In this document: one piece after another, positions 1 through 8,570 of the stretch | Position numbering within the stretch: the stretch's first letter is position 1 | How the letters are laid out: every line of letters begins with the position of its first letter | Source: Tubulanus polymorphus | Taxonomy: Eukaryota > Nemertea > Palaeonemertea > Tubulaniformes > Tubulanidae | Assembly: GCF_964204645.1 (NCBI RefSeq) | Contig: NC_134031.1 | Coordinates: 11,508,501 to 11,572,500, forward strand | Direction: 5' to 3' | Length of the DNA stretch: 64,000 nt | Notes under the pieces: generated by a model | Told to the model about the DNA's origin: nothing | The model's database searches: none | Seen by the model: the letters and a program-made list of their open reading frames with translations, nothing else | Translations under genes and position numbers: made by a program

Positions 1-123
1 CAGTCGAATTGGCCGAGGGCGACGTCATCAATTTCAAGTCGTCGAGATCGCCCGCTACTCGAGCAATAGCTACGATAGCTTCACTCCTCATCGAGCTCGA
101 CATTTTCCCGCATAGTATATAGC

Positions 124-724
124 ATGGATAGCGACACTAAACTTTACCCAATGGTTCCAACTGAGCCTAGTGCTCCAACTGAAGATGCGTCGAACTTCCG
201 ACTGCAGAAAATATGCGAAGTCCAGAAAACAGGGACAATCCCGCGCTGCGCTCTACAAGAAGTATAAAAGGGCGGTGAAAACCATAGATGGATTTGACGC
301 GGCTTTCGTGACGGCTAGCATAGCAGTCGCGGCTACGGGAGCCGCTGGCGTGCTTACAAACATAATCACCATCCCCGTTGCGACCGTCCTAGGCGTCTTA
401 GGCGTGTCTGGGAAGATAGTCGGTCGGAAGCTTCTGATCAAGGCTAAAAAGCACGACGAAATTCGAGTGTTAGCCTCTTCCAAACTAAGCACCGTGTCAG
501 ATCTTGTATCGAGGGCAATAAGTGATGGAGTTGTTTCGGATGACGAGTTCAAGCTGATTCTAGCCGAACAGAGGAACTATCAGACTTTGAAGCAGGATAT
601 CAAGTCACAGGCTCGTAAAAAACACGGGTCGATCACGATCGACGAGGCTACAAAAAGGGACCTCATCAGGCAGGGCAGGGAGCAGGCCAGGGCTTCCATC
701 ATAAAAAAGCTGGATGGAGGTTAA
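124..724 (+). CDS. Small membrane-hairpin protein, frameshifted near its N terminus
   Basis: The best start is the ATG at 124. Its frame runs to a TAA at 265-267, while the rest of the protein reads in another frame to 724 (open from about 170), so one frameshift lies between about 200 and 265. Visible parts: a proline/serine-rich N terminus, a basic stretch (YKKYKRAVK), two hydrophobic Gly/Ala/Val segments forming a hairpin, then a charged helical tail with a SDDEF motif. Length would be about 195 residues. It converges on the RNase H gene with only about 10 bp between them, so both probably belong to one compact element. The layout closely resembles the 144-residue Polinton protein at 10391-10825. 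Function unknown; a membrane or virion role is inference. Confidence 0.55.
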
Positions 725-733
725 CGTTAGAGT

Positions 734-1468
734 TTAACAGAGACACGTCACCCCCGGATTACTACCATTGAGAGCTGCTCCCGATTTAGCTAGTTGGTCC
801 GCCATCTCATTCCCGTGTACCCCCTGGTGACCCCTGACGTATTTGAAAGATACGGAGACTCGGTTATTCAGACCATCCAGTTGTGTCCAGAGATCGCGGT
901 TTTTGACGTTTTTCCAGCACCTGGCTTTCCACGTCTTGATCCAATCAGTGATACCGTTTATAACGTATTTCGAGTCGGTGAAGATTTGCAAGGAGTTAAT
1001 ACCAAGCTGGATGGCCTGATTGAGAGCCACGACGACAGCGGTTAATTCACCTCTGTTGTTGGTAGGTGGATAGACGACGGCACAGGTGTTTAAGGGACTG
1101 TCTGGTCCCCAGTAGACTCCGTAGCCCGCACGAGCCTCGTCTGCACCGTTTCTCAGGCACGAGCCGTCTGTATACACTTCGGGTATATGCTCCGGATAGA
1201 TGTCGAATACGCCAAACGCCTTAGAGCTACAGGGGAATTTTTCTGGGTCGGAGGTGGCGTGCGCGAATATTCCTAAGTAGTGGCATTTTATGAACGCCTT
1301 CGAGTTTTTATGGTTGAGGGATTCGAAAGCGAGATCGAGATAATGGCTGTTTTCGAATTTCGAGATGGCTACTTCAACGATGTTTTCGTCGGGAGAAGTG
1401 ATAAGGAAGTAGACCTTCAGTGCATGAAGCCAGTGGTATACGGTGGACGGTACTTGAAAAGTGAGCAA
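734..1468 (-). CDS. RNase H domain protein of a retroelement
   Basis: A type I RNase H fold occupies roughly residues 95-235. The acidic catalytic set is visible: D in YTDGSC, E in NRGELTA, D in IFTDSKYV, and the last D in GNEMADQLAK, with the GHQGVHGN loop. Such a domain removes RNA from RNA/DNA hybrids during reverse transcription. The gene lies 16 bp downstream of the reverse transcriptase on the same strand but in a different frame. It is either a separate ORF or the C-terminal part of one polyprotein broken by a frameshift near 1470-1490. The first 90 residues show no recognised domain. The domain call is firm; the element family is not. Confidence 0.8.
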   Translation of the reverse strand: MLTFQVPSTVYHWLHALKVYFLITSPDENIVEVAISKFENSHYLDLAFESLNHKNSKAFIKCHYLGIFAHATSDPEKFPCSSKAFGVFDIYPEHIPEVYTDGSCLRNGADEARAGYGVYWGPDSPLNTCAVVYPPTNNRGELTAVVVALNQAIQLGINSLQIFTDSKYVINGITDWIKTWKARCWKNVKNRDLWTQLDGLNNRVSVSFKYVRGHQGVHGNEMADQLAKSGAALNGSNPGVTCLC

Positions 1469-1484
1469 TCGACGGTGACCCCAT

Positions 1485-3005
1485 TTATGTAGCGTTTACA
1501 AAGACACTGTCGATTAGCTGCAAGCAATTATCAGACAGGTCGTTGATCATGAGGTCATGGTAATCAGCTCTCAGCATATAGTCTATAGCGATATGAACCT
1601 TTGTCCCGCTTTGTATATCGGCGTTATCTATGTTTGCGAGTCGTTGCCTGAATTTTGTGAGGAGAATTTCACCCACCCCTTCCTGTCCCTTGGGACTGAA
1701 AATATTGCCTAGATACGTTATTCTGTCCAAATCGGTGAGGGTCGCGGTGTCTTTGCCCTCTATCTCGTTTTTGAATGGCTCAATTCGTCCGCGTCTAACG
1801 CTCAGGGAAACGCATTTGTCCGGCCTGAGTTCAAGGTTCATTTCCTTGGCTTTTTTGTTAAACGCGTACGTTATATCTAAGTGGGCTTTTGCCGATTTTG
1901 TTTCCAGCGTTGTGTCATCTGCATAGGCTAGGGATGTCCCGGTTGACAGTATTCTAACGAGGGGTTCTACGCACAAGATGAAAATTAGGGGGCTAAGAGG
2001 GCAACCCTGAAAGACCCCTCGTTTGTAGGGGATATCGACCGTGCCCCAAGGACCTTTGAATTTGCTAGAAATTTGAGAATACAGCGCCGTTAGGTACCTA
2101 TACCAGCTTGCGGGAATTCCAATGACAGATAGCGTTTCACTTACCAGTTCGTGTTCGATTGAACCGAATGCATTTTTAAGGTCAAATAAAGTCACAAATG
2201 AGTCATTTTCAGTTTTTTCGGCTTCGATGATTTTAGTCTCTAATAATTCAGAATGTTCCAGTGTCCCGTGAAGGCCCGACACGAATCCTTTTTGTACGGC
2301 AGTGTCGATGAATCCGTTCCTAATGACGTGGCGTTCTATGCGTTTCGCCATTATCCGATGAAGGAGCCTCGAGATCACGCTTGTAACCGCAATCGGACGA
2401 TAGTTAGCAGGATCCCGGCGGTCCCCTTTCTTGAATAGAAGCGTCACAACGGTGCACCACGCGGAGATTTTCGAAGGTGGCCTTCCCGTATCTAGTATGT
2501 TGTTGTAAAATCGCGCGAGTCGATGGGTGTGCTGACGGAGATGTCCGTATTTGATCCTGTCTAGACCTGGAGCGGACTTTGGGTTGCTGCTCCTCAAGGC
2601 TTTTTCGATTTCAGCTGCGGTTATCGGTGACATATCGAACGGGAACGCAACGTTCTTGACGGGTGGCTTAGGAAAAGGACCGGTCTGCTTACTAGAATAC
2701 AGGTCCGTGAAGTATTCCTTCACCCGTCGTTTAGTCGGAAATGCATCCTCCTGCGTTTGATTGCTCGGGGAACCCGTAATAATCTGCTTGGCTGTTGTAA
2801 AGAACCGATTTGCCCTGTTGAGTTTGCTGATTTTTCTCACTAGGCCGAAGAATTCTTTCGAGCTGGCTTCATTCTTGAACAGCGTCTTCCGTAATTCACA
2901 TTTCCGCTGTTTCAGGGTTTTCGGCAACCCGGCTTTAATGTCACTCACCAGGTTTTGATAGATCAGATCTGTGTCCATTTCTGACCACGCAGAATCTATA
3001 TCCAC
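1485..3005 (-). CDS. Reverse transcriptase, non-LTR type
   Basis: The protein has the ordered motifs of a LINE-like polymerase: KKGDRRDPANYRPIAV, the catalytic D in FDLKNAFGS, the RGVFQGCPLSPLIF motif, and the second catalytic site AYADDTTLE near residues 345-355. No endonuclease domain is visible. The frame is open only to a stop at 3042-3044, and the first codon at 3005 is GTG, with the first ATG-coded methionine ten residues in. The real 5' end may therefore be spliced, frameshifted or lost. Together with the RNase H at 734-1468 it suggests a retroelement whose 5' part is missing. RT identity is secure; the clade (R2/NeSL-like versus other) is unresolved. Confidence 0.8.
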   Translation of the reverse strand: MDIDSAWSEMDTDLIYQNLVSDIKAGLPKTLKQRKCELRKTLFKNEASSKEFFGLVRKISKLNRANRFFTTAKQIITGSPSNQTQEDAFPTKRRVKEYFTDLYSSKQTGPFPKPPVKNVAFPFDMSPITAAEIEKALRSSNPKSAPGLDRIKYGHLRQHTHRLARFYNNILDTGRPPSKISAWCTVVTLLFKKGDRRDPANYRPIAVTSVISRLLHRIMAKRIERHVIRNGFIDTAVQKGFVSGLHGTLEHSELLETKIIEAEKTENDSFVTLFDLKNAFGSIEHELVSETLSVIGIPASWYRYLTALYSQISSKFKGPWGTVDIPYKRGVFQGCPLSPLIFILCVEPLVRILSTGTSLAYADDTTLETKSAKAHLDITYAFNKKAKEMNLELRPDKCVSLSVRRGRIEPFKNEIEGKDTATLTDLDRITYLGNIFSPKGQEGVGEILLTKFRQRLANIDNADIQSGTKVHIAIDYMLRADYHDLMINDLSDNCLQLIDSVFVNAT

Positions 3006-3350
3006 CTTGGTGAGTGAACCAGGACTCTCACGAGACGCGCTTCACCTGGTGTGTTGGCCGGGCCTGGCCATGTCCAAGGGACATGACTCTGGTTGCCTGC
3101 CGATGTCTCGGTTGTTTGCCGGCTTCTGCGTCAGCATAGAACTTTCTAGGCTATTTCGCAATCAGTGACAATCAGGTCGCAGCGCACCGCTGATAGCGTC
3201 AGCTTAAGAGGTGAATTCCAGGTCAGAGCGTTTCACATACTTGTATATACTGTAAATATCTATGTAAATAACACTTTGTTGTAGGTGCATTATAGCGGTT
3301 GGTTTATAGGGGCCGGAGGGGGTTTGCCGGCCCCTTGGCGTGTTTTCCAT
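3006..3350. other. Gap with no supported gene
   Basis: This stretch between the reverse transcriptase and the 120-bp tandem repeat shows only short overlapping open frames without recognisable motifs. It may hold the lost 5' part of the retroelement. Confidence 0.4.
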
Positions 3351-3590
3351 GGTCCACAGGGGTTGTCTTCTTAGGGTATTTAGGTGGAGAAAAAGCTTTG
3401 AGGGGGTACACGGTACACCGGGGTAAGGATAGGCTGCGCCAGAACCGGGGTCGGGCTGCGCAAGAACCGCGGTCCACAGGGGTTGTCTTCTTAGGGTATT
3501 TAGGTGGAGATAAAGCTTTGAGAGGGTACACGGTATACCGGGGTAAGGATGGGCTGCGCCAGAACCGGGGTCGGGCTGCGCCAGAACCGC
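3351..3590. repeat. Two-copy 120-bp tandem repeat
   Basis: Two adjacent GC-rich copies (3351-3470 and 3471-3590) both begin GGTCCACAGGGGTTGTCTTC and differ at only a few positions. A 120-bp period keeps frames open on both strands, so the open frames over it look incidental. It abuts the Pao retrotransposon remnant. Confidence 0.85.
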
Positions 3591-3599
3591 TATTTTGTA

Positions 3600-3806
3600 T
3601 ACTACTAACGGCTGAAACTGTGCAAATGCATACACGGACAGCTCATTCTAGCGTGTTATTGAAAACAGCCGTTTCAGAAATACACAATCATAAAACCAAT
3701 TCACAAGCTCAGTGCGGTATTATGTTCGACGACGGGTCGCAGAAAACTTTTATCTAGCAATTTATGGTTGATATTTGAGGGTTAGTGCCCGTTGCAAGTG
3801 AGCCGG
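3600..3806 (+). pseudogene. Pao/BEL retrotransposon remnant, protease part (left half)
   Basis: The plus-strand translation gives a retroviral-type aspartic protease region, with VLLKTAV followed by the active-site-like FDDGSQKTFI. The same frame continues to the Polinton A insertion point, interrupted by an in-frame TAG and an in-frame TGA. When the element and one copy of its target duplication are disregarded, this frame is the one that continues at 22327. This therefore looks like the left half of one ancient Pao copy. It is decayed and cannot be functional. Confidence 0.65.
3801..3806. repeat. Target-site duplication of Polinton A (left copy)
   Basis: AGCCGG directly precedes the element terminus and recurs directly after its other terminus at 22327-22332. 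Six-base duplications are the known signature of Polinton/Maverick integration. Confidence 0.9.
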
Positions 3807-4073
3807 AGTAATAGGGGTAATAGGCTTTCAAGCCAAAGGTCGAACGGTCGAGCTCGTAAAAAATGAAAAACATAAAAATAATTACAATTTCTACTTGAAT
3901 TACTCGCGAAACTCATAAAAATGAAAAATAAATTCTCACACGCTCGAATTTATTTTTCATTTTTATGATTTTCACTCCTAATTCAAGTAGAAATTGTAAT
4001 TATTTTTATGTTTTTCATTTTTACTCACCCGCCCGTTCAACCTTTAGCTTGAAAGCCTATTACCCCTATTACT
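3807..4073. repeat. Long imperfect palindrome at the left terminus
   Basis: The outermost AGTAATAGGGGTAATAGG is repeated in inverted form ending at 4073. The arms pair nearly throughout, around a centre near 3940, including long stretches such as AATTACAATTTCTACTTGAA. A few arm mismatches (for example GCCAAAGG versus GCTAAAGG) show the arms have diverged, although the two terminal repeats match each other. This could fold into a hairpin of over 120 bp; a role in replication or end recognition is inference. Confidence 0.9.
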
Positions 4074-4263
4074 CTTAAAATATTCATATATATGAATAAC
4101 ATTTAAATCATTGAACTTCTAAAATCAATTTTAATAAAAAATATAGTATTAAAATGGAAGCAAATAAGTACTACTGCCCAACATGTAATATCGATATAGA
4201 TAAGTCCCAAAAAGCAAGACACAATAAAACTAAAACACATTTAGAGAATAAATTGAAACTAGA
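3807..4263. repeat. Left terminal inverted repeat of Polinton A
   Basis: 457 bp; by eye no mismatch was found against the reverse complement of 21870-22326. It contains a 267-bp palindrome (3807-4073), a short AT-rich leader with candidate promoter sequence, and the first 37 codons of the zinc-finger gene starting at 4154. Divergence begins immediately after 4263. Confidence 0.95.
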
Positions 4264-4642
4264 GTATAAAGATGATATATTAGAAACTAAATTAGATGAA
4301 TTAAAGAATGAAAAAGAAACATACAAATGTGATATATGTAATCAATCATTCAGTGATAAAAGATATTATAAAGAACATTTAAAATCTATAAGTCATATTA
4401 GAAATAAGAATAATGATATTATAGGTGAAGATTATTTTGATAATGATAACGATAAGAAACAAAGCGCAATTAAAAGAATAAAAAATAAATTAAACAATAA
4501 AAGACCATACATGGAAGATGTAAGAAATTATATTAATTCATTAGATAATAAAAAAGATATAGAGATAACCGAAGCATTTAAAAGTGATATTGGTCCAGCA
4601 GCTATCGAGTTTAAATTTCATAAAGGAAAAACAAGAAAATAA
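4154..4642 (+). CDS. Zinc-finger leader of PolB, separated by a 5-nt deletion
   Basis: It starts at an ATG in a TTAAAATG context inside the terminal repeat. Two C2H2-like fingers are visible: YYCPTCNIDIDKSQKARH (residues 6-23) and a second with CDICNQSF near residue 60. In Polinton B the same leader runs on into the polymerase N terminus. Here about 5 nt are missing near 4628-4634 relative to B, so the frame ends at 4642 and the polymerase frame is entered separately. It would presumably bind DNA or aid polymerase targeting. Alternatives are a genuine two-protein arrangement or frameshifting; the comparison with B favours a deletion. Confidence 0.8.
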   Translation: MEANKYYCPTCNIDIDKSQKARHNKTKTHLENKLKLEYKDDILETKLDELKNEKETYKCDICNQSFSDKRYYKEHLKSISHIRNKNNDIIGEDYFDNDNDKKQSAIKRIKNKLNNKRPYMEDVRNYINSLDNKKDIEITEAFKSDIGPAAIEFKFHKGKTRK

Positions 4643-7600
4643 AAAACATTTAGAAAATATGAAAGAAATAATAAAAATAATTACAAACGTAGAATATCCA
4701 AAAATTAGTATATCAGTTAAAGTAAAGTTTATAAAATCTGAAGATAAACCAATATATAATATAAATTCTCATTCACAACATATTATATCTAAACAACATA
4801 TAGATGATAAATTAAATAAATGTTATAATGAAATAAAAACTAAAACAGAAGAGAAATATTTTGAAGGATCTGGTTTAATATTTGATGAGATAATATTTAT
4901 AACTTTACATGTTTATAACACAAAATATAATAAGTTAAGTAAATCAAAACCAATTGATGAAAATAATTTATCATATTATAAAGATGATAGTATAAATGGA
5001 ACAAGTTATATTAAACTACCATTTAAAACTAATGGTGTAATAAATATACAAAATTTTGATAATAAATGTTTTATATGGGCTATAATAAGTTGTTTACACC
5101 CAGTTGAAGATTATAAACAACATAGTTTTAGATTAACTCATTATAAACAATTTGAAAATAATTATAAGATAGATAAGTATCCTGTTAGAATTAAAAATAT
5201 TCCAAAAATAGAAAGAGATAATAATATAAAGATAAATGTATTTGATTTAATCAAATTACCAAATACAAAAGGAAATAATATTAAACATTATACATTAGAA
5301 CCTTTATACCTATCAAAAGATTATGATTCACATGATGTTATAGATATACTATATTATGAGAATCATTATATGTGGATTAAACAAATAGATTTATTTTTTA
5401 GAACAGAAAGTGATCACCATAATAAAATATATCTATGTAGAAAATGTTTACATAAATTTAGTAATGAAAGTACATTATTAAATCATAAACAACTATGTGA
5501 TAATCATGATTATTGTAAATTAGTTTTACCAAATGAAAAGGATAAAATATTAGAATTCAAAAAATATGATTACAAAAATAAAGTACCATTTGTAATATAT
5601 GGAGATTTTGAATCATTAAATAAAGAATTAACAGATAAAGATAGAAAAGATATATATTATAAAAGAAAGAAATTAAATTCTAATGAAAGTGATTATTCAG
5701 ATGAACCACCAATAACAAATACTATTAAAAAGATTCATCAATCAGCTGCAGCTTTCGGGTTATATATTAAATCTGATTATCCAGAACTAATTGAAAGTGA
5801 ATATTATAATTATAGAAATGAAAATGTTATCAATCATTTTTGTGACTTATTAATTGAATATGAAATAAGATTTAGTAAATTATTGAATACAAATATAGAA
5901 ATTATAATGACAGAAGAAGATAAAGAAGTATTTGCGTTTGCAGATAAATGTTATTATTGTGAAAAGATATTTAATTATAAAGATAAAAAAGTAAGAGACC
6001 ATGATCATTTGAATGGAAAGTTTAGAGGCGCTGCACATGAGAATTGTAACTTACAAGCTAAGAAAATTAACTTTATACCAGTTATATTTCATAATCTATC
6101 AGGATATGATGCACATTTATTTATCAAACAGCTATGTTATAAAATAGAAGAAATTAATAATGAAATAGAAAGATTAAATTCAAATAGATCAAAAGATAAA
6201 ATACCAACTTATAAATCTAAAATGTTAGCTAAAACATCTGAGAATTATATATCATTCCAAATTGGTTGTCTAAGATTTATAGATTCATATAGATTTTTAA
6301 GTAGTTCATTAGATAACTTATCAAAATCATTAGTTGATGATGAATTAAAGATATTAAAAGAATATTACCCAAATAATGATGATTTTAAATTAATGAGATA
6401 TAAAGGAGCAATTCCATATTCTTTCTATAAAAATCATAATGATTTTAAAATAACTGAATTATTGAAAGAACAATTCTATGATGAATTAAAAAATGAATAT
6501 GTTAAAGATGAAGTATATAATAGAACATTGAATATTTGGAATCATTTCAAAATAGAAAATCACGGGCAATTAGTAGATTTATATTTAAAATCAGATGTAT
6601 TATTATTAACTGATATATTCGAAAGGTTTAGAGATGTAAACCTAAAATATTTTAACATTGATCCTTGTCATTGTTATTCATCACCAGGATTAACATGGGA
6701 TTGTGGTTTAAAATTTACAGATATAAAAATGGATTTGTTAACAAATATAGATCAATTATTATTATTTGAAAAATCTATAAGAGGAGGTGTTTCAGGTGTA
6801 TTGGGTGATAGATATTTCAATGTAAATGATAATCCTGGATATAAATTATTATACATAGATGCAAATAATCTTTATGGTAGGGCAATGATGGAACCACAAC
6901 CTTATGGGATGTTTGAAATAACTGAAGTTTTACAAATTGATAAATTTGATTGGAAGAAAAGAATCCTAGATATTGCAGATGATTCAGATATTGGTTACTT
7001 CTTCGTTGTAGATTTAGAATACCCTGAAAATATCAAATTCAAATCTAGAAATCTAGCATATTGTCCCGAACATAAAACTGTTAAACATGAAGAATTATCA
7101 AATTATCAAAAAAGAATTAAACCCGATAATCATATTCATACAGAAAAGTTAATGGAACCTCAAGAAGATAAATATAATTATGTAGTACATTATAGAATGT
7201 TGAAGTTTTATTTGAGACAAGGAATGATATTAAAAAAAGTACATAGATATATTTCATTCAGTCAATCTAAATGGTTAGAAAAATATATAGATTTTGATAC
7301 TACACAGAGAACTAAATCTAAAACTGATTTTGAAAAAGATTTTTTTAAGTTAATGAATAATGCATTCTATGGAAAAACTTGTGAAAACATAAGAAATAGA
7401 AATGATATTGAGTTAGTTAGTAATGGTAAAAGGATAAGGTATTTACAATCATATCCTAAGTTTATAGGTAACAGAATATTTGATGAAAATTTAGCAGCAG
7501 TTAATATGAGAAGAACATCAATGAAATTTAATAAACCAATTTATGTTGGAGCTGCAGATTTAGAAATTTCAAAGCTATTGATGTATGAATTCTATTATAA

Positions 7601-8183
7601 TGTATTACAACCTCATTTTGGAGAAAAACATATAGAAATCTTATATTTTGATACTGACAGTTACATATTAAAGATAAAAACTGATAACATAACAGATGAT
7701 TTAAAAACATTAAAACACCATTTTGATTTTAGTAATTATCCAAAAAATCATGAATTGTTTAGCAATGATAATAAAAAAGTTCCTGGGAAGTTTAAGGATG
7801 AATTAGGTGGTGAAGAAATGATAGAGTTCATTGGTATTAGATCTAAAATGTATTCATATAAAACTAAAGAACATGAAGCTAAAAAGTTAAAAGGAATAAC
7901 CAAAAGCGTTGTTGAAAAGAATATTCATTTTAAAGATTACATCAATTGTATATTTAATGAAGAAGTTAGAAAACATAAGATGAAATGTTTAAGATCTGAA
8001 GATCATGAAATGTATATTGAAGAGATAGAGAAGATAAGTCTAAACCCATTTGATGATAAAAGATATATTTTAGATGATGGAATCCACACAGTCGCCTATG
8101 GTTGCAATTTAGATGAATATATAAAATTCAAAAGAGAAGAAACAAAAGAAAATGAGATTATGAAAAGGATTCTAGCGTGTTAA
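4584..8183 (+). CDS. polB: Protein-primed family B DNA polymerase (PolB) with accessory domains
   Basis: This is the replicative polymerase of Polintons. The N-terminal region has a conserved NFDNKCFIWAIISCLHP segment (about 157-172) of unknown role, then a C2H2-like CRKCLHKF finger (about 284). Exonuclease motifs are IYGDFES (about 338), FHNLSGYDAHLF (about 501) and YLKSDVLLLTD (about 669). Between the first two lies an endonuclease VII-like CYYCEK / RDHDHLNGKFRGAAH zinc module (456-488). Polymerase motifs are YIDANNLYG (A, about 756), LMNNAFYGK (B, about 922) and YFDTDSY (C, about 1020). The start at 4584 is only the first ATG in frame; true translation probably began in the zinc-finger leader. 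The intein site is empty here, in contrast to Polinton C. Confidence 0.95.
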   Translation: MILVQQLSSLNFIKEKQENKKHLENMKEIIKIITNVEYPKISISVKVKFIKSEDKPIYNINSHSQHIISKQHIDDKLNKCYNEIKTKTEEKYFEGSGLIFDEIIFITLHVYNTKYNKLSKSKPIDENNLSYYKDDSINGTSYIKLPFKTNGVINIQNFDNKCFIWAIISCLHPVEDYKQHSFRLTHYKQFENNYKIDKYPVRIKNIPKIERDNNIKINVFDLIKLPNTKGNNIKHYTLEPLYLSKDYDSHDVIDILYYENHYMWIKQIDLFFRTESDHHNKIYLCRKCLHKFSNESTLLNHKQLCDNHDYCKLVLPNEKDKILEFKKYDYKNKVPFVIYGDFESLNKELTDKDRKDIYYKRKKLNSNESDYSDEPPITNTIKKIHQSAAAFGLYIKSDYPELIESEYYNYRNENVINHFCDLLIEYEIRFSKLLNTNIEIIMTEEDKEVFAFADKCYYCEKIFNYKDKKVRDHDHLNGKFRGAAHENCNLQAKKINFIPVIFHNLSGYDAHLFIKQLCYKIEEINNEIERLNSNRSKDKIPTYKSKMLAKTSENYISFQIGCLRFIDSYRFLSSSLDNLSKSLVDDELKILKEYYPNNDDFKLMRYKGAIPYSFYKNHNDFKITELLKEQFYDELKNEYVKDEVYNRTLNIWNHFKIENHGQLVDLYLKSDVLLLTDIFERFRDVNLKYFNIDPCHCYSSPGLTWDCGLKFTDIKMDLLTNIDQLLLFEKSIRGGVSGVLGDRYFNVNDNPGYKLLYIDANNLYGRAMMEPQPYGMFEITEVLQIDKFDWKKRILDIADDSDIGYFFVVDLEYPENIKFKSRNLAYCPEHKTVKHEELSNYQKRIKPDNHIHTEKLMEPQEDKYNYVVHYRMLKFYLRQGMILKKVHRYISFSQSKWLEKYIDFDTTQRTKSKTDFEKDFFKLMNNAFYGKTCENIRNRNDIELVSNGKRIRYLQSYPKFIGNRIFDENLAAVNMRRTSMKFNKPIYVGAADLEISKLLMYEFYYNVLQPHFGEKHIEILYFDTDSYILKIKTDNITDDLKTLKHHFDFSNYPKNHELFSNDNKKVPGKFKDELGGEEMIEFIGIRSKMYSYKTKEHEAKKLKGITKSVVEKNIHFKDYINCIFNEEVRKHKMKCLRSEDHEMYIEEIEKISLNPFDDKRYILDDGIHTVAYGCNLDEYIKFKREETKENEIMKRILAC

Positions 8184-8211
8184 TCAATTTCAATAAAAAT
8201 TTGTATAATAA

Positions 8212-8553
8212 ATGGAGAGTAAACAAGTACACAGTGAATTCTTAGAAAGAATTAAAGATATAACAAATGTAAAATCTGTAGATTATAAATTCAAAAAGTT
8301 AACAGAATTAACAATCCATAAGAAATATCTAATTACAAATATTGTTACAGTTACTAATAACTATGGAGATAAATTAGTAATTCATTTAGAATATGAAGGA
8401 TTAAAAGGAAATAAATATAAATTCAGAACTTATTTACCAGATAGATTTCATAGATTATCAAGTGAAGATCTAGAAGAATTATATTCTGGTGATTTCTATT
8501 TCATATATAAAGGTAAGAATGAAAAAGGGCACCATGAAATAGATTTCGAATAA
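8212..8553 (+). CDS. Small conserved Polinton protein, possible OB-fold DNA-binding protein
   Basis: 113 residues, starting in an AATAAATG context 28 bp after PolB. It reads as alternating beta-strand segments (KKYLITNIVTV, YGDKLVIHLEY) followed by a conserved FRTYLPDRF stretch and a C-terminal KGKNEKGHHEID. The pattern and the place right after the polymerase suggest an OB-fold, single-strand DNA-binding-like replication protein; this is inference. A decayed homologue lies at 49335-49660 beside the Polinton D terminus, and Polinton C lacks it at the equivalent position. Confidence 0.7.
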   Translation: MESKQVHSEFLERIKDITNVKSVDYKFKKLTELTIHKKYLITNIVTVTNNYGDKLVIHLEYEGLKGNKYKFRTYLPDRFHRLSSEDLEELYSGDFYFIYKGKNEKGHHEIDFE

Positions 8554-8570
8554 GAAAATATGTAAAATAA

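Noticed and set aside
253-552. Open frame opposite the membrane-hairpin gene
   Set aside because: Antisense shadow of the hydrophobic hairpin coding region; no motif and no independent start context.
3351-3590. CRISPR-like array
   Set aside because: Only two directly adjacent copies with no spacers, in a eukaryotic context.
3299-3757. 152-codon plus-strand frame as one gene
   Set aside because: Its first two thirds are the 120-bp repeat, which is open because 120 is a multiple of three. Only the last part is Pao coding sequence.
7528-7710. Minus-strand frame inside PolB
   Set aside because: Lies over conserved PolB motif C coding sequence and has no homologue in the other copies.
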